NCBI GenBank assembly: GCA_017409845.1
Contig: JAFQRY010000026.1
Coordinates: 62,001-126,000, forward strand
Length of the DNA stretch: 64,000 nt
DNA from: Clostridia bacterium
Lineage (GTDB): Bacteria > Bacillota > Clostridia > Oscillospirales > Acutalibacteraceae
Direction of reading: 5' to 3'
In this document: positions 17,395-25,869 of the stretch, in pieces
How the letters are laid out: the number at the start of each line of letters is the position of its first letter
Position numbering within the stretch: position 1 is the stretch's first letter
The notes under the pieces: generated by a model
Databases searched by the model: none
Told to the model about the DNA's origin: nothing
The model's input: the letters and a program-made list of their open reading frames with translations, nothing else
Position numbers and translations under genes: made by a program

Positions 17395-18508
17395 TGCTTC
17401 CTCCCATTAATTCAATAAGCGAAAAGTTCTGTTCCTGCGAAAAACCGGAAACATTAAAAAGTATTATCACTTCATTGTATTCAGAGGGATTGATGCCTCT
17501 GATCTGTGTATGTGAGCAGTAGCGTGGGTCAACGAGAGTGATTTTTGAATAATGTTCTGCAAGAAAAGGAACAAAGCAATTTGCATAGCTGTCCTTTATA
17601 AGCAGAAGTTCTTTTTTTTCGGAAATACTTTTGTTTTCTATGCTGGAAATTCCGTGATTTCCCGAGAGAAAATAAGAATACTTATCTTTCTCATTGAGAA
17701 ATTTTTCAAAATACAGAGATTCATGTTTTTCTTCCTTGACAGTAAAAACAAATTCCGTATCTGTTTTATACGCTTTTATGGTATCTGAGGTGATTTTTTC
17801 GTTGAGCGTTTTTGAATAAAGTGTGCCTCTGAATTCATCCGAAACACTTTCGATTTTAAAGCTTTCGGTGCCGAGAGGGGTAAAGCCGAGTTTTTCGGAA
17901 ACTTTGACATATGCATTATATGCCGAGTCCGTAGTCCAATGGTGATCAGTTTTATAGAACGGATAATCGGTATCGTGTATTTCCCGGGAAACATCTGTGA
18001 TTTCCACTCCGATGAGCTTGCTTTTGCAATATTCAATATAGTCCGCTTCGCTTTCGAGATTCAAATATGCAGGTAGCAATTCCGAATATATTTCCTGAGC
18101 GGTAATAATCGGTACGAAATAAAACGCAACATCGGGATTTTTGGATTTCAGTTTATTCATTGCCGAAATATTTCTGTCGGTCAGTTTATAATCAATGTTT
18201 TTGAATGTCTGTATAAGATTGCCGTTAATTTCGAAAACTTCGTTGATTTCGTTTTTACCAATTATTTTTTCAATGGAGTTTTTGAATCTGATAAATTCTT
18301 CTCTTAAAACAAAATGGTCTGAAAAATAATCTGAAAGACCTGTCATAAAAGAACGGTTTTTCCAGCTTTCAAAGCTCAGCTTCGGAAACTCGGCAAGTGT
18401 TTTGTTTTCGTTATAGCTGACTGTTTCTTTTTCACCCAAAAGTGTAAAAGCGGGTATTATAAGTATTATCAGGAAAAAGAGGATAACTCTGAGAACCTTT
18501 GTTTTCAT
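17387..18508 (-). CDS. DHHW-family exported protein of surface O-acylation system
   Basis: 373 residues, with an N-terminal membrane/signal segment (about 5-24) and an extracellular AlgJ/AlgX-like region. The signature FYKTDHHWTTDSAYNAY near residue 190 carries the DHHW motif of this SGNH-like family. Such proteins act with MBOAT acyltransferases to acetylate surface polymers outside the membrane. The substrate here is unknown. It starts nine bases after the MBOAT gene behind AGGAGA, clearly in the same operon. Family assignment is firm, function inferred. Confidence 0.85.
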   Translation of the reverse strand: MKTKVLRVILFFLIILIIPAFTLLGEKETVSYNENKTLAEFPKLSFESWKNRSFMTGLSDYFSDHFVLREEFIRFKNSIEKIIGKNEINEVFEINGNLIQTFKNIDYKLTDRNISAMNKLKSKNPDVAFYFVPIITAQEIYSELLPAYLNLESEADYIEYCKSKLIGVEITDVSREIHDTDYPFYKTDHHWTTDSAYNAYVKVSEKLGFTPLGTESFKIESVSDEFRGTLYSKTLNEKITSDTIKAYKTDTEFVFTVKEEKHESLYFEKFLNEKDKYSYFLSGNHGISSIENKSISEKKELLLIKDSYANCFVPFLAEHYSKITLVDPRYCSHTQIRGINPSEYNEVIILFNVSGFSQEQNFSLIELMGGSND

Positions 18509-18517
18509 TGTTGTCTC

Positions 18518-19915
18518 CTAAAAGTTAAAATAAAGGAAGGGATTATATGATGCATCAACAAGATATGCGATTGAAGCTGCCATTCCGATTGCTTCTCCCG
18601 CAATACATAATCCGTCAGATTTTCTGCCGGAAGATATTTTTTTCCATATTCTGAGCGGCAGACCGGATGAGGTGATCGCAGCGATTATAAGTGTTAAGGA
18701 ATAATTATGAATTGCATTGAGGGTGAATGAATCATAAAGAATACCTGATGTGCCGAACATTGAGCCGATAAAGCTTAACATTAATGCAGGGGAGTATATT
18801 TCAAAAATAATCCAGCCGAAAACAACAGCGAGAAGTGTGTATATTCTTGTGATTACGGTCGGAAGCCTTTTTATTACGGATGCAAAAACGAATTTTTCGA
18901 GGATAAGCAGTATTCCGTAATAAACACCCCAGATGATAAAATTCCAGCTTGCTCCGTGCCACATTCCTGTTAAAAACCAGACGATGAGCAGGTTGCGTAT
19001 CGTTTTTACTTTTCCGTTGCGGCTTCCGCCGAGCGGGAAATAGACATAGTTTTTGAACCAGCCGCCGAGAGTCATGTGCCATCTGCGCCAGAAATCACTG
19101 ACGGTTTTTGAGTTGTAAGGATAATCAAAATTTTTCGGGAAATTAAAACCGAGCATTTTGCCCAGACCGACAGCCATGTCGCTGTAGCCCGAAAAGTCAA
19201 AATAAATCTGAAGAGTGAAAGCGATTATTCCGAGCCATGCGGTTGCAGCCGGAAGCGAAGAATAATCGGAATCTTTAACGGAAGTCCAGAGCTCACCGAC
19301 TGAATTTGCAATCAGTACCTTTTTACACAATCCGCAGATAAAAATTGATATTCCGTTGCTTACAGCTTCAAAATTAATTTTTCTTTCTTCAAGCTCTTTG
19401 GCAATATCATCGTAAAGAACGATGGGTCCTGCAACAATCTGTGGAAACATTGTGACAAATGCTGCAAATTTTATGAAGCTTTTCTGAACCGTAATTTTTC
19501 TTCTGTAAAGGTCAATGGTATATGACATTGACTGAAAAGTGAAAAAGCTGATGCCGATAGGAAGCGGAAGATCAGGATTATAAAGTGAAAGGTTAAACAA
19601 AGAATTAACAGAGTCAATCAGAAATCCGCTGTATTTAAATACTCCGAGAAGCGAAAGATTCATAATCACGGATATAACAAGAGCGATTTTTCGGATTCTA
19701 TTGTTGCTGTCAAATCTGTCCATGGTTCTGCCTGCAAGATAATCTATCAGAGTTGACAGAACCATAATCAGGACATAAACGGGTTCTCCCCATGAATAGA
19801 AGAGCAGACCTGTGAAAAACAGAACAGCATTCTTAAACCTGAAAGGCACTGCATAATAAACAAGCAGGGAAACAGGTAAAAACAAAAACATAAATACGGG
19901 TTCAGAAAAAACCAT
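18518..19915 (-). CDS. MBOAT-family membrane O-acyltransferase
   Basis: 465 residues with about ten membrane segments. The conserved catalytic His lies in TGMWHGASWNFIIWG near residue 320, and the upstream SDFWRRWHMTLG motif is typical of AlgI/DltB-type proteins. The family moves acyl groups, usually acetyl, across the membrane onto polysaccharides or teichoic acid carriers. With the downstream DHHW protein it forms the AlgI-AlgJ type pair. GGAGA ribosome site upstream of the ATG. Confidence 0.93.
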   Translation of the reverse strand: MVFSEPVFMFLFLPVSLLVYYAVPFRFKNAVLFFTGLLFYSWGEPVYVLIMVLSTLIDYLAGRTMDRFDSNNRIRKIALVISVIMNLSLLGVFKYSGFLIDSVNSLFNLSLYNPDLPLPIGISFFTFQSMSYTIDLYRRKITVQKSFIKFAAFVTMFPQIVAGPIVLYDDIAKELEERKINFEAVSNGISIFICGLCKKVLIANSVGELWTSVKDSDYSSLPAATAWLGIIAFTLQIYFDFSGYSDMAVGLGKMLGFNFPKNFDYPYNSKTVSDFWRRWHMTLGGWFKNYVYFPLGGSRNGKVKTIRNLLIVWFLTGMWHGASWNFIIWGVYYGILLILEKFVFASVIKRLPTVITRIYTLLAVVFGWIIFEIYSPALMLSFIGSMFGTSGILYDSFTLNAIHNYSLTLIIAAITSSGLPLRIWKKISSGRKSDGLCIAGEAIGMAASIAYLVDASYNPFLYFNF

Positions 19916-19931
19916 GATTTATTTTCTCCGA

Positions 19932-20399
19932 TTAATTATTGTTGAGTGTTTCAAGAATATTGCCGACAGCATCAGGATTTTCGCAAATGCAAAGGATAAC
20001 CGTTTCTGCAGAGGAAATGATTACAGCTGATTTTATTTTCGGAACCTGGTCAGGTCCGTAGCTGCTGTATCCTTCTTCGAGATAAGCTTTTCTTGAATTC
20101 ACTGCTTCAAGAACCGTTTTTGCCGATTCGGTATCAATGCAGTTGAAGACTGCAATTTCATCTGCAGTTGCACCGCTTCCGACATAAATTGCGGCATCGC
20201 TGCAAAGAGCGGAATCAATGCCGTAAATCGAATATGCTGCCTCTGCGGTGCTTTTTTCAAGAGATTCTCCGAAGGTCAGAGCTGCATTGAGAGCATCTGC
20301 AGCAGCATTTGCATCATAATTTTTTGCTGTATTGTCAACACATCCGCTTATGCAGAAAAGCAATGCGAATGCCGCGATAATTGAACATATTTTTTTCAT
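19932..20399 (-). CDS. DUF4358-like lipoprotein
   Basis: 155 residues starting MKKICSIIAAFALLFCISGC. The lipobox FCISGC puts the lipidated Cys at residue 20, so it is anchored to the outer face of the membrane. A longer upstream frame exists but GGGTGA lies five bases before this ATG. The body has an EIAVF.C...SAKTVLEAV pattern and ends in a domain on Ile/Val strands, as in DUF4358 proteins that commonly sit beside MBOAT-DHHW genes in Clostridia (from memory). Function unknown. Confidence 0.7.
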   Translation of the reverse strand: MKKICSIIAAFALLFCISGCVDNTAKNYDANAAADALNAALTFGESLEKSTAEAAYSIYGIDSALCSDAAIYVGSGATADEIAVFNCIDTESAKTVLEAVNSRKAYLEEGYSSYGPDQVPKIKSAVIISSAETVILCICENPDAVGNILETLNNN

Positions 20400-20419
20400 C
20401 TTTGTCACCCGGTTTAAAA

Positions 20420-21370
20420 TTAATAGATATCTTCTGCGATAGCAAAAAGCCATTTTTTTGAATAGCTTTTGTTAAGATGTACTCCGTCACTTGCCGCTTC
20501 CGAAATGAGAGCTCCGTTTTCGGTAAGAAGCGATGACGGGGGAGCGATATAGCCGATTCCCTCATCGGCTGCAAGCTGTTTGATTTTTTGATTGAGAGCG
20601 GCGATTGTGGAGTTGTTTACTCCGTAGTTGTTTTCTTCGGATTCGGCACTGCTGACCGGAAGAATACCATGCAGAAATATTTCGGCACGGGGAACTCTGT
20701 CTTTTACCGCCTTGATAACCTTTGAATATCTCTCAATAAAGATATTCTGATTTGGCCATCCGCATTCATTGTCACCGAACATAAGAATTATTTTATCGAA
20801 GTTTTTTCCGTTAAGCTCGTTGATAACGGTGATATTACTGCCTGAGCAGGATTTTGTGAATACTGTGTCAACATTCAGACCGACAACAGAATAAACATTT
20901 TTTGCAAGTCCGTAATTCTTAAAAGAAATAAATCTTGAGTTTCCGACAAATGCACAATTATCAAAGCAGCTAAGATCAATTTCACCGGAGGGAGTTGTGG
21001 GAAGCTCCCTTGAAGGAGTGAATATCTCAGGAATTCTGAGAGTCGGAATCTGAATGGGAAAGGTAATTGTATCGGAAAATGACTTTGTTGTTGTTTCTGC
21101 AGCGTGAGTGGTGTTTTCATGTGTTGTTGACTGAGATTCAGTTGTTGTTTCGGTGTTTAAAACAGCCGTTGTTGATTGTTTTTTTTTGGTATGTTCAACT
21201 TTTGTTGACGTAATTTTTTCAGTGCTGTGATTGTCAGCGGATTCGGAAACAGCTGACGGTGTTGAGGTTTCCGAGATTGCATTCGGAAGAACTGTCTTCG
21301 AGAAAGAAACTCCTGCAGTGATAACGGCTGCTATTCCGCATATCATAAGGAGATATTTTGATTTTTTCAT
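20420..21370 (-). CDS. Membrane-anchored SGNH/GDSL-like protein
   Basis: 316 residues. An N-terminal membrane helix lies near 6-26, a Ser/Thr-rich wall-spanning linker near 30-105, and then an SGNH-hydrolase fold. The nucleophile block reads CAFVGNSRF, with Asn where GDS is usual, block III-like MFGDNECG follows, and block V is SDGVHLNKSYSKKW with its Asp and His. This is the first gene of the operon; ATG at 21370 is preceded by AGGGTGG and is preferred over an in-frame GTG four codons earlier. A role in removing or transferring acyl groups at the surface is inferred from its neighbours. Confidence 0.8.
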   Translation of the reverse strand: MKKSKYLLMICGIAAVITAGVSFSKTVLPNAISETSTPSAVSESADNHSTEKITSTKVEHTKKKQSTTAVLNTETTTESQSTTHENTTHAAETTTKSFSDTITFPIQIPTLRIPEIFTPSRELPTTPSGEIDLSCFDNCAFVGNSRFISFKNYGLAKNVYSVVGLNVDTVFTKSCSGSNITVINELNGKNFDKIILMFGDNECGWPNQNIFIERYSKVIKAVKDRVPRAEIFLHGILPVSSAESEENNYGVNNSTIAALNQKIKQLAADEGIGYIAPPSSLLTENGALISEAASDGVHLNKSYSKKWLFAIAEDIY

Positions 21371-21400
21371 TGTTTTGTCCACCCTGTATTTTACCCTGTT

Positions 21401-21429
21401 TATATATGTTGAAGTTCAAAATAATCCAA
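21401..21429 (-). promoter_or_regulatory. Promoter of the surface-acylation operon
   Basis: Minus-strand TTGGAT (21424-21429), 17 bases, TATATA (21401-21406), about 30 bases before the SGNH start codon. Confidence 0.55.
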
Positions 21430-21517
21430 AGTGTATTTTACAATAATAATACCGATAAATCAATGGATAATTAGTTACAGTTTTATAACAAAATATTACA
21501 ATTTTAATGGGATTTCA

Positions 21518-21548
21518 ACAAAAAACCGGCACCGCAAACCGGTGCCGG
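21518..21548 (-). terminator. proS terminator
   Basis: Very strong GC stem between CCGGCACCG (from 21526) and CGGTGCCGG (to 21548), with a T-run on the minus strand (complement of A-run 21520-21525). It lies directly after the proS stop. Confidence 0.9.
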
Positions 21549-21559
21549 AAAAACAGTTT

Positions 21560-23275
21560 TTATTTAAGTCTTTCTTCGATGATTTCCTTAACTGTGTCGA
21601 TTACTTTTGCGAGCTCAACCTTCATGCTGATTTCCTTGTCTCTCGTAACGATTTCGCAAACGCCTTCTTTGAGATTTCTGGGGCTGACGATAACTCTTAC
21701 GGGTACACCGAGGAGATCTGCATCAGAGAACATTGCTCCGGGACGGATGTTTCTGTCATCATAGATAACTTCCATTCTGTCATCGAGCATCTTCTGATAA
21801 AGGTCATCCGAAACACCTCTGCACTCATCGTCATCTGCTCTCAGACAGCAGATCTGAACATGCCAGGGAGCAATTGACATGGGCCATATGGGTCCGTATT
21901 CATCGTGATGAGCTTCACAAACGGAGGCTGCAAGTCTGCCTACGCCGATGCCGTAGCAGCCCATAATGGGATACTGAAGATTGCCTTCGCTGTCAAGATA
22001 CTGCATGCCCATTGATTTTGTGTATTTTGTGCCGAGCTGGAAGATGTTGCCGACCTCGATTCCTCTTGAAATGCTGATTGAGTGTTTACCGCATTTGGGG
22101 CAAATGCCGCCTTCCTTGATTTTTGCAAGGTCAATGTATTCAACATCTCCAATATCTCGGCTGATTTTCAGACCTTTATAATGGTGATCAAGCTGATTTG
22201 CACCGCATGAAAGATTATGAGTGTTTTCAAGTGATTTGTCAAAAAGAACGGTGAATTTTTCTCTGTCAAGATTATAAGGTCCGATAAAGCCTGCAAAAAG
22301 ACCGCAATCTTCGGTAATAACAGCAGGATGAACAGCTTCGCCAAGGTAGTTTGTGAGCTTTGTTTCGTTGATATCAAGGTCACCTCTGACAAAGATAACA
22401 ACATATTCATCAGTCATGTTTTTCTGATAAACAACAGCCTTGCATGATTCCTCAAGGGGTGTTTTGAGGAAGTTGCAGATATCTTCAATTGTGTGGATAT
22501 CGGGAGTATAGACAAGCTCAAGGTCGTTTGATTCTCCCTCGATTTTGTTTTCAATAATGCTTTCCGCAGCTTCCATGTTTGCTCTGTAATCGCATTCTGA
22601 GCAAACTGCAATCGAATCCTCACCAACAGGAGACAGAAGCATATATTCGTGAGAAATGCTGCCGCCCATCATGCCTGAGTCGGAAGCGACGGTGATAACC
22701 TCGGGGATGCCTGCTCTTGCAAAAATTCTTTCATATGCTTTGTAGCAAATGTCATAATATCTTTCAAGATCCTCCTGAGAGGTGTGGAATGAATACGCAT
22801 CCTTCATGGTGAATTCGCGGACTCTGATAAGACCGCCTCTGGGACGACCTTCATCACGGAACTTTGTCTGAACCTGATAAATCATAAAGGGATATTTTGT
22901 GTAGCTGTTTGCGTATTCTCTTACGAGCTGAACGGCAGCTTCTTCATGCGTCATGCCGAGAACCATGGGAGTGCCGTTTCTGTCATTCATTCTCATAAGC
23001 TCGCTGCCGATGCTTTCATATCTTCCTGATTCAGCCCAGAGAGATGCAGGCATAACAACGGGAAACTGAACCTCCTGACCGTCAATTGCATCCATTTCTT
23101 CACGGATAATGTTTTCAATTTTTCTTGTGATTCTTCTGAGTGGCATAAACGATGAATAAATACCGTTTGCAACGCCCTTCATATAGCCGCCTCTGAGCAT
23201 GAGAGCATGGCTGTCAATGACGCAATCAGAGGGTTTCTCTTTAAAACGTTCACCTGCAAGTTTTTCAATTTTCAT
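21560..23275 (-). CDS. proS: Prolyl-tRNA synthetase
   Basis: Class II synthetase charging tRNA-Pro, 571 residues, bacterial type with an editing domain. Motif 2 FRDEGRPRGGLIRVREF near residue 138 and motif 3 GCYGIGVGRLAAS near 440 flank the YbaK-like insertion (about 225-385) that edits Ala-tRNA-Pro. The C-terminal anticodon domain ends at residue 571. The ATG is preceded by GGAGG. Expression is controlled by the T-box leader immediately upstream. Confidence 0.97.
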   Translation of the reverse strand: MKIEKLAGERFKEKPSDCVIDSHALMLRGGYMKGVANGIYSSFMPLRRITRKIENIIREEMDAIDGQEVQFPVVMPASLWAESGRYESIGSELMRMNDRNGTPMVLGMTHEEAAVQLVREYANSYTKYPFMIYQVQTKFRDEGRPRGGLIRVREFTMKDAYSFHTSQEDLERYYDICYKAYERIFARAGIPEVITVASDSGMMGGSISHEYMLLSPVGEDSIAVCSECDYRANMEAAESIIENKIEGESNDLELVYTPDIHTIEDICNFLKTPLEESCKAVVYQKNMTDEYVVIFVRGDLDINETKLTNYLGEAVHPAVITEDCGLFAGFIGPYNLDREKFTVLFDKSLENTHNLSCGANQLDHHYKGLKISRDIGDVEYIDLAKIKEGGICPKCGKHSISISRGIEVGNIFQLGTKYTKSMGMQYLDSEGNLQYPIMGCYGIGVGRLAASVCEAHHDEYGPIWPMSIAPWHVQICCLRADDDECRGVSDDLYQKMLDDRMEVIYDDRNIRPGAMFSDADLLGVPVRVIVSPRNLKEGVCEIVTRDKEISMKVELAKVIDTVKEIIEERLK

Positions 23276-23289
23276 AATTTTACCTCCAA

Positions 23290-23541
23290 TAAAAAAATCC
23301 CGGAGCCTTATTGGCTCGGGACAAACAAATTAAAGTCTGCGGTACCACCCGTTTTCAGATAAAAATATCTGCTCTCTTTTTCCGATAACGGCGGAAAACC
23401 GGCAAGGCTTACTTTTGTGTTTTTTCGGCCTGCGGCTCAAAGACGGGTTCGGCAAATCGAAATTAAGAGCTTTCACCCACCGCTCTCTCTCTGGAAAATT
23501 CAGAAATGCTTACTGTTTCTTATCGTTGCCTTTAAATTATC
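23290..23541 (-). promoter_or_regulatory. T-box riboswitch leader of proS
   Basis: Minus-strand leader of about 250 bases carrying the invariant T-box GGGTGGTACCGC (complement at 23339-23350), which pairs with the uncharged tRNA acceptor end. It is followed by an intrinsic terminator (CCCGAGCC / GGCTCCGGG with a run of seven T, 23291-23320). Upstream is a stem I region with AGAGAGAG and a possible Pro specifier within GAACCCG. Low charged tRNA-Pro should favour the antiterminator and switch proS on. The exact specifier triplet was not resolved. Apart from this leader and promoters the 480-base gap holds no gene. Confidence 0.93.
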
Positions 23542-23547
23542 TATAAT

Positions 23548-23576
23548 ATTTTACATTAAAATTCTTGTGTTGTCAA
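23548..23576 (-). promoter_or_regulatory. Promoter of proS
   Basis: Minus-strand consensus TTGACA (23571-23576), 17-base spacer, TAAAAT (23548-23553). Transcription would start near 23541, at the beginning of the T-box leader. Confidence 0.85.
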
Positions 23577-23667
23577 CAATTTATTTTTGCTTTTTTAATT
23601 CTCCTCTGAAATAATAAAAAAGTCGGACATTTACGGTGTTTTGTGCATAAAGATGTTGCATTTTTGC

Positions 23668-23697
23668 TTGATTTGTAATTTAAGATTGTGATACAAT
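23668..23697 (+). promoter_or_regulatory. Promoter of the epimerase gene
   Basis: TTGATT (23668-23673), 18 bases, TACAAT (23692-23697), about 60 bases before the ATG at 23758. Confidence 0.6.
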
Positions 23698-23757
23698 ATA
23701 AAAAGACAAATTGCAACAAATTTGTTCACTTTTGAGCACTGGAAAAGGGGGATTACA

Positions 23758-24747
23758 ATGAGTAACGGTGTTAATGTTATAACAGGCGGAAAGGGTCATG
23801 TAGGATATGCTTTGGTAAAGGAGCTTGCAGGCAGAGGAGAAAAAATTCGTCTGATTCTTCGTTCTGACAGTCCTGTTTTTGACAAGATTGACTGCGAAAA
23901 AGTTATGGGCGATATTTGTAATCCCGAGGTGCTTGACAAAGCTTTTGAGGGTGCCGAAACGGTTTATCATGTTGCGGGTGTTGTTGACATCAGCGGAACA
24001 AAGGATAAGCAGGTCTGGGAAGTGAATTATGAAGGAACGAAAAAGGTCGTTGAAGCTTGTAAAAAAGCCGGCGTAAAAAATCTCGTTTATGTTTCTTCGG
24101 TGGATGCAATCCGTGTTGATGACAGCATGGAGGTTATCACGGAAACCAATGATTTCGACCCTGATTTGCTTGAAGGTACATATGCAAAATCCAAGGCAGC
24201 TGCTACAAGATATGTTCTTGACAGTGCGGATGAAAATCTCAAAATCTGCGTTGTTCATCCCAGTGCATGCATCGGACCTTACGATAATAACAGAACATCC
24301 AGCATGATTACTGCAATCAATCTTTATTCAAAAGGATTCTTCTCGTTGACATTTGATTTCGGCGGCTATAATTTTGTTGATGTCCGTGATGTTGCCAAGG
24401 GTATGATCGGAGCTGCCGAAAGAGGCAGGAACGGTGAATGCTATATTCTTTGCGGAAAAGCATATACTCTTAATGAGTTTATGTGTTCGCTTGCTGATGT
24501 TTGCGGCAAGAAGCATCCCAAGATTACTATAAAAAAGAAGCATATTGATACCATTATACCGTTATTTGAAAAAATATCGGCTGCCGCAAAAATTCCTCCG
24601 GTTGTTAACGAATATGCAATCCGCAAAATTTGTGAGAATTGTAATTTTACATATGCCAAGGCTGAAAAAGAACTCGGATACACATCCAGACCGCTTTCCG
24701 ATTCACTCAGAGACACAATCAAATGGCTTAAAAAGAATGACGATTAA
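23758..24747 (+). CDS. NAD-dependent epimerase/dehydratase family protein
   Basis: 329-residue extended short-chain dehydrogenase. The nucleotide-binding glycine motif TGGKGHVGYAL opens the protein, VSSVDAI gives the catalytic Ser/Thr region, and TYAKSKAAATRYV is the YxxxK motif. The substrate could be a nucleotide sugar or a small carbonyl compound such as a dihydroflavonol-like ketone; the sequence does not decide. The start at 23758 follows AAAAGGGGG; an upstream TTG-type extension has no ribosome site. It stands alone between its own promoter and terminator. Confidence 0.85.
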   Translation: MSNGVNVITGGKGHVGYALVKELAGRGEKIRLILRSDSPVFDKIDCEKVMGDICNPEVLDKAFEGAETVYHVAGVVDISGTKDKQVWEVNYEGTKKVVEACKKAGVKNLVYVSSVDAIRVDDSMEVITETNDFDPDLLEGTYAKSKAAATRYVLDSADENLKICVVHPSACIGPYDNNRTSSMITAINLYSKGFFSLTFDFGGYNFVDVRDVAKGMIGAAERGRNGECYILCGKAYTLNEFMCSLADVCGKKHPKITIKKKHIDTIIPLFEKISAAAKIPPVVNEYAIRKICENCNFTYAKAEKELGYTSRPLSDSLRDTIKWLKKNDD

Positions 24748-24758
24748 TTTAAAAAGCA

Positions 24759-24794
24759 AAAAGCTCGGCTTCGTTGTGAAGCTGAGCTTTTTTA
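24759..24794. terminator. Bidirectional terminator between epimerase and azlD
   Basis: Stem AAAGCTCGGCTTC / GAAGCTGAGCTTT with A-run on the left and T-run on the right, serving both converging genes. Its right end overlaps the last codon and stop of azlD. Confidence 0.85.
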
Positions 24795-25091
24795 AAACAA
24801 TAAACCCGTGACCAGAGCCGAAACGCAGGCTGCAAGTGCAACAACGGTTAACGGAAGCCTGAAATAGGCGAGGATGATTGCAATAACGGTACCGACTGCG
24901 GCTGTTGCAGGGTTATCTGTCGAATAAAAAACAGCAGGAAAGGTCATTGCACTGAGTACCGCATAAGGGATGTAATACAGAACACTCTGAAGAAAACGCG
25001 ATTTAATCTTTTTTCTGAAAACCGTAAACGGAATCATTCTTATCAGATATGTAACTCCTGCCATAACGGCAATGTATATTATCATACTCAT
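24792..25091 (-). CDS. azlD: AzlD-type branched-chain amino acid export subunit
   Basis: 99 residues, nearly all hydrophobic, with three to four membrane helices. It includes MAGVTYLIRMIP near the start, as in AzlD, the small partner of AzlC exporters for branched-chain amino acids. Its ATG overlaps the azlC stop (ATGA), and AGGAGG lies upstream within azlC. The much longer open frame running further upstream is only azlC read out of phase. Confidence 0.9.
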   Translation of the reverse strand: MSMIIYIAVMAGVTYLIRMIPFTVFRKKIKSRFLQSVLYYIPYAVLSAMTFPAVFYSTDNPATAAVGTVIAIILAYFRLPLTVVALAACVSALVTGLLF

Positions 25092-25798
25092 TCTGCATTT
25101 TCCTCCTTTTCGGCAATTTCGACCGGAAACAGCAGTGCTCCGATTACAGCAGCTGCAACAGAGCTGATAATTATGGCAAAACCGAAAGATACATCGGGAA
25201 GAAAATATTTGAAAATCATGCTGAATGCCGCGGCAAAGCAGATTACAATAAGATCTTTTCTGCTGCTTCTGGCTGCGGGGACAATGATCGCAATAAACAT
25301 TCCGTAAAGCATAATACCCATGGCTGCTGTTATTGCAGAAGGCAGGGCAGTGCCTGCAAGAGCACCGGCAGCCGTTCCGCCGACCCAGCCGAAGCAAGCA
25401 ACGGATATCATGCCGTACATATATGAAGGTACGAGCTTTTCCTTCTGTGAAGACGCAACCGCAAAAATTTCATCGGTTATTCCGTATGAAGCAATTATGC
25501 GATGGAATGAATTGAATGATTTATCAAGCTTCTGAGAAAGAGAAAGTCCCATAAGTGAGTATCTCAGGTTGATAACAAATTGCGTAGCGGCCATTTCAAG
25601 AAATGACCCGCCTGCCGCGATTATTCCTACTCCTGCTGCCTGTCCTGCAGAGGTCAGATTGGTGAGTGAAATAATTATAGCGTTAATGGCACTGAGTCCT
25701 GATTTTACAGCCATTATGCCGAATCCGAAGGAGACGGAAAAATATCCGAGGGCAATAGGAATACCGTGTGTAATTCCTTTTTTAAACGGTGATTTCAA
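25088..25798 (-). CDS. azlC: AzlC-type branched-chain amino acid exporter
   Basis: 236-residue membrane protein. GITHGIPIALGYFSVSFGFG near the N-terminus is the AzlC family opening. About eight membrane segments follow, with the ASYGITDEIFAV motif near residue 100. AzlCD complexes export branched-chain amino acids or analogues. The start appears to be TTG at 25798, preceded by AAAGGAAG. Two-gene operon with azlD. Confidence 0.92.
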   Translation of the reverse strand: MKSPFKKGITHGIPIALGYFSVSFGFGIMAVKSGLSAINAIIISLTNLTSAGQAAGVGIIAAGGSFLEMAATQFVINLRYSLMGLSLSQKLDKSFNSFHRIIASYGITDEIFAVASSQKEKLVPSYMYGMISVACFGWVGGTAAGALAGTALPSAITAAMGIMLYGMFIAIIVPAARSSRKDLIVICFAAAFSMIFKYFLPDVSFGFAIIISSVAAAVIGALLFPVEIAEKEENAE

Positions 25799-25828
25799 TT
25801 TCTGTGCTTCCTTTCAATGCAGGAAAAT

Positions 25829-25859
25829 TCCCGACCGTTTCTTAAAGAAACAGTCGGGA
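25829..25859 (-). terminator. Terminator of the ceramidase-like gene
   Basis: Stem TCCCGAC-C-GTTTCTT / AAGAAAC-A-GTCGGGA with a short loop and an ATTTT tract on the minus strand, just after the stop at 25870. Confidence 0.8.
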
Positions 25860-25869
25860 TAATTTTTAT

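Noticed and set aside
23680-24258. 192-codon minus-strand frame opposite the epimerase
   Set aside because: Antisense of a clear SDR gene, without promoter, ribosome site or recognisable domain.
24792-25397. 201-codon frame extending azlD upstream
   Set aside because: The first half is azlC read in the wrong phase; the real azlD starts at the ATG overlapping the azlC stop.
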